Assembly: GCA_012515495.1 (NCBI GenBank)
Contig: JAAYYH010000257.1
Location: 1 to 5,211 of the forward strand
Length of the DNA stretch: 5,211 nucleotides
Direction: 5' to 3'
Source of the DNA: Coriobacteriaceae bacterium
GTDB taxonomy: Bacteria; Actinomycetota; Coriobacteriia; Coriobacteriales; UBA8131
Shown here: positions 4,842-5,211 of the stretch, piece after piece
How the letters are laid out: the number at the start of each line of letters is the position of its first letter
Position numbering within the stretch: position 1 is the stretch's first letter
Notes under the pieces: generated by a model
The model's input: only the letters and a program-made list of their open reading frames with translations
Databases searched by the model: none
Told to the model about the DNA's origin: nothing
Program-made: the position numbers and the translations under genes

Positions 4842-5211
4842 GATGATCACCTGCCAAGTCGATGCGCGCGTCCAGATCTGGGCAGACGCCACATGCCGCG
4901 CAGGATGCAAACGAGCAATCCTTTGTTGTGACACCAGCCTGCGCGTTTTGCCATTCACTGAGCAGATAGGCTTTCTTTACGCCACAATCGATGTGATCCC
5001 AGGGCAAGCGTTCTGATAGATCGAATTCCCTGCTGGCATACTGCTGCAAATCGACAGCGCATTCCCTTGCCGCATCTAACCAATTCTCAAGGGAGAACCT
5101 CTCTGTCCAAGCGTCGAATGTCGCCCCACGGTGCCAGGCTGCTTCGATCAACTCCGCCGTCGCTCGACCACCACGGGACAAGGCCGCCTCTACCATGGAC
5201 GTCTCAGGATC
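4834..5211 (-). CDS. TIGR03960-type B12-binding/radical SAM protein, C-terminal fragment
   Basis: Only the last 125 residues lie in the window. The frame is open to the right edge, so the gene begins upstream. The radical SAM CxxxCxxC core and any cobalamin-binding domain are outside. The fragment matches the family's C-terminal region as I remember it: VEAALSRGGRATAELIEAAW, then GATFDAWTERFSLENWLDAA, then LPWDHIDCGVKKAYLLSEW. It ends with a cysteine cluster CSFASCAACGVC (C-x4-C-x2-C-x2-C, bases 4882-4917), which could bind an auxiliary iron-sulfur cluster. The function of the family is not settled. The stop (TGA at 4834-4836) lies 8 bases inside the DUF2344 gene. Their conserved pairing suggests that the two proteins act together. 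Confidence 0.88.
   Translation of the reverse strand, partial: DPETSMVEAALSRGGRATAELIEAAWHRGATFDAWTERFSLENWLDAARECAVDLQQYASREFDLSERLPWDHIDCGVKKAYLLSEWQNAQAGVTTKDCSFASCAACGVCPDLDARIDLAGDHRG

Noticed and set aside
4842..4958. Longer N-terminus for the DUF2344 protein starting at ATG 4958
   Set aside because: It would overlap the radical SAM gene by 125 bases and add about 39 residues with no family similarity. The GTG at 4841 has a ribosome site at correct spacing.

Overview
All recognisable genes in this window lie on the minus strand, so the region reads from high to low coordinates. Two gene blocks are present. Upstream (4176-5211) are the C-terminal end of a TIGR03960-type radical SAM protein and, overlapping its stop codon, its small partner protein of the TIGR03936/DUF2344 family. 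Downstream (1-3867) is the conserved transcription-translation operon rimP-nusA-ylxR-infB. infB runs off the left edge after 606 codons.

The organism is probably an actinobacterium, most likely of class Coriobacteriia, with GC near one half as judged by eye. The NusA S1-KH1-KH2 core reads like actinobacterial NusA. IF2 begins with the MASMRVHELAKEFGM-type first domain and has a long Ala/Glu/Lys-rich linker. ylxR is followed directly by infB, without the ylxQ gene common in Firmicutes. The class assignment is inference from remembered sequences, not from a search.

The genes of the rimP operon are tightly packed. rimP/nusA and ylxR/infB overlap by one base as TGATG, and nusA and ylxR are 2 bases apart, so they are almost certainly cotranscribed and translationally coupled. 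The products act together: RimP matures the 30S subunit, NusA controls pausing, termination and antitermination, YlxR is a small RNA-binding protein, and IF2 brings initiator tRNA to the ribosome.

The only real gene-free stretch is 3868-4175 (308 bases). Read on the minus strand it holds an extended -10 promoter candidate (4036-4065), two small hairpins, a strong intrinsic terminator (3935-3966), and a 6-bp hairpin against the perfect Shine-Dalgarno of rimP. A terminator between the promoter and the first gene suggests attenuation, plausibly autoregulation by NusA.

The most unusual coding feature is a C-terminal extension of NusA carrying a compact Cys3His motif that looks like a small zinc-binding element, in place of the acidic repeats seen in proteobacterial NusA. 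I see no mobile element, CRISPR array, tRNA or rRNA.
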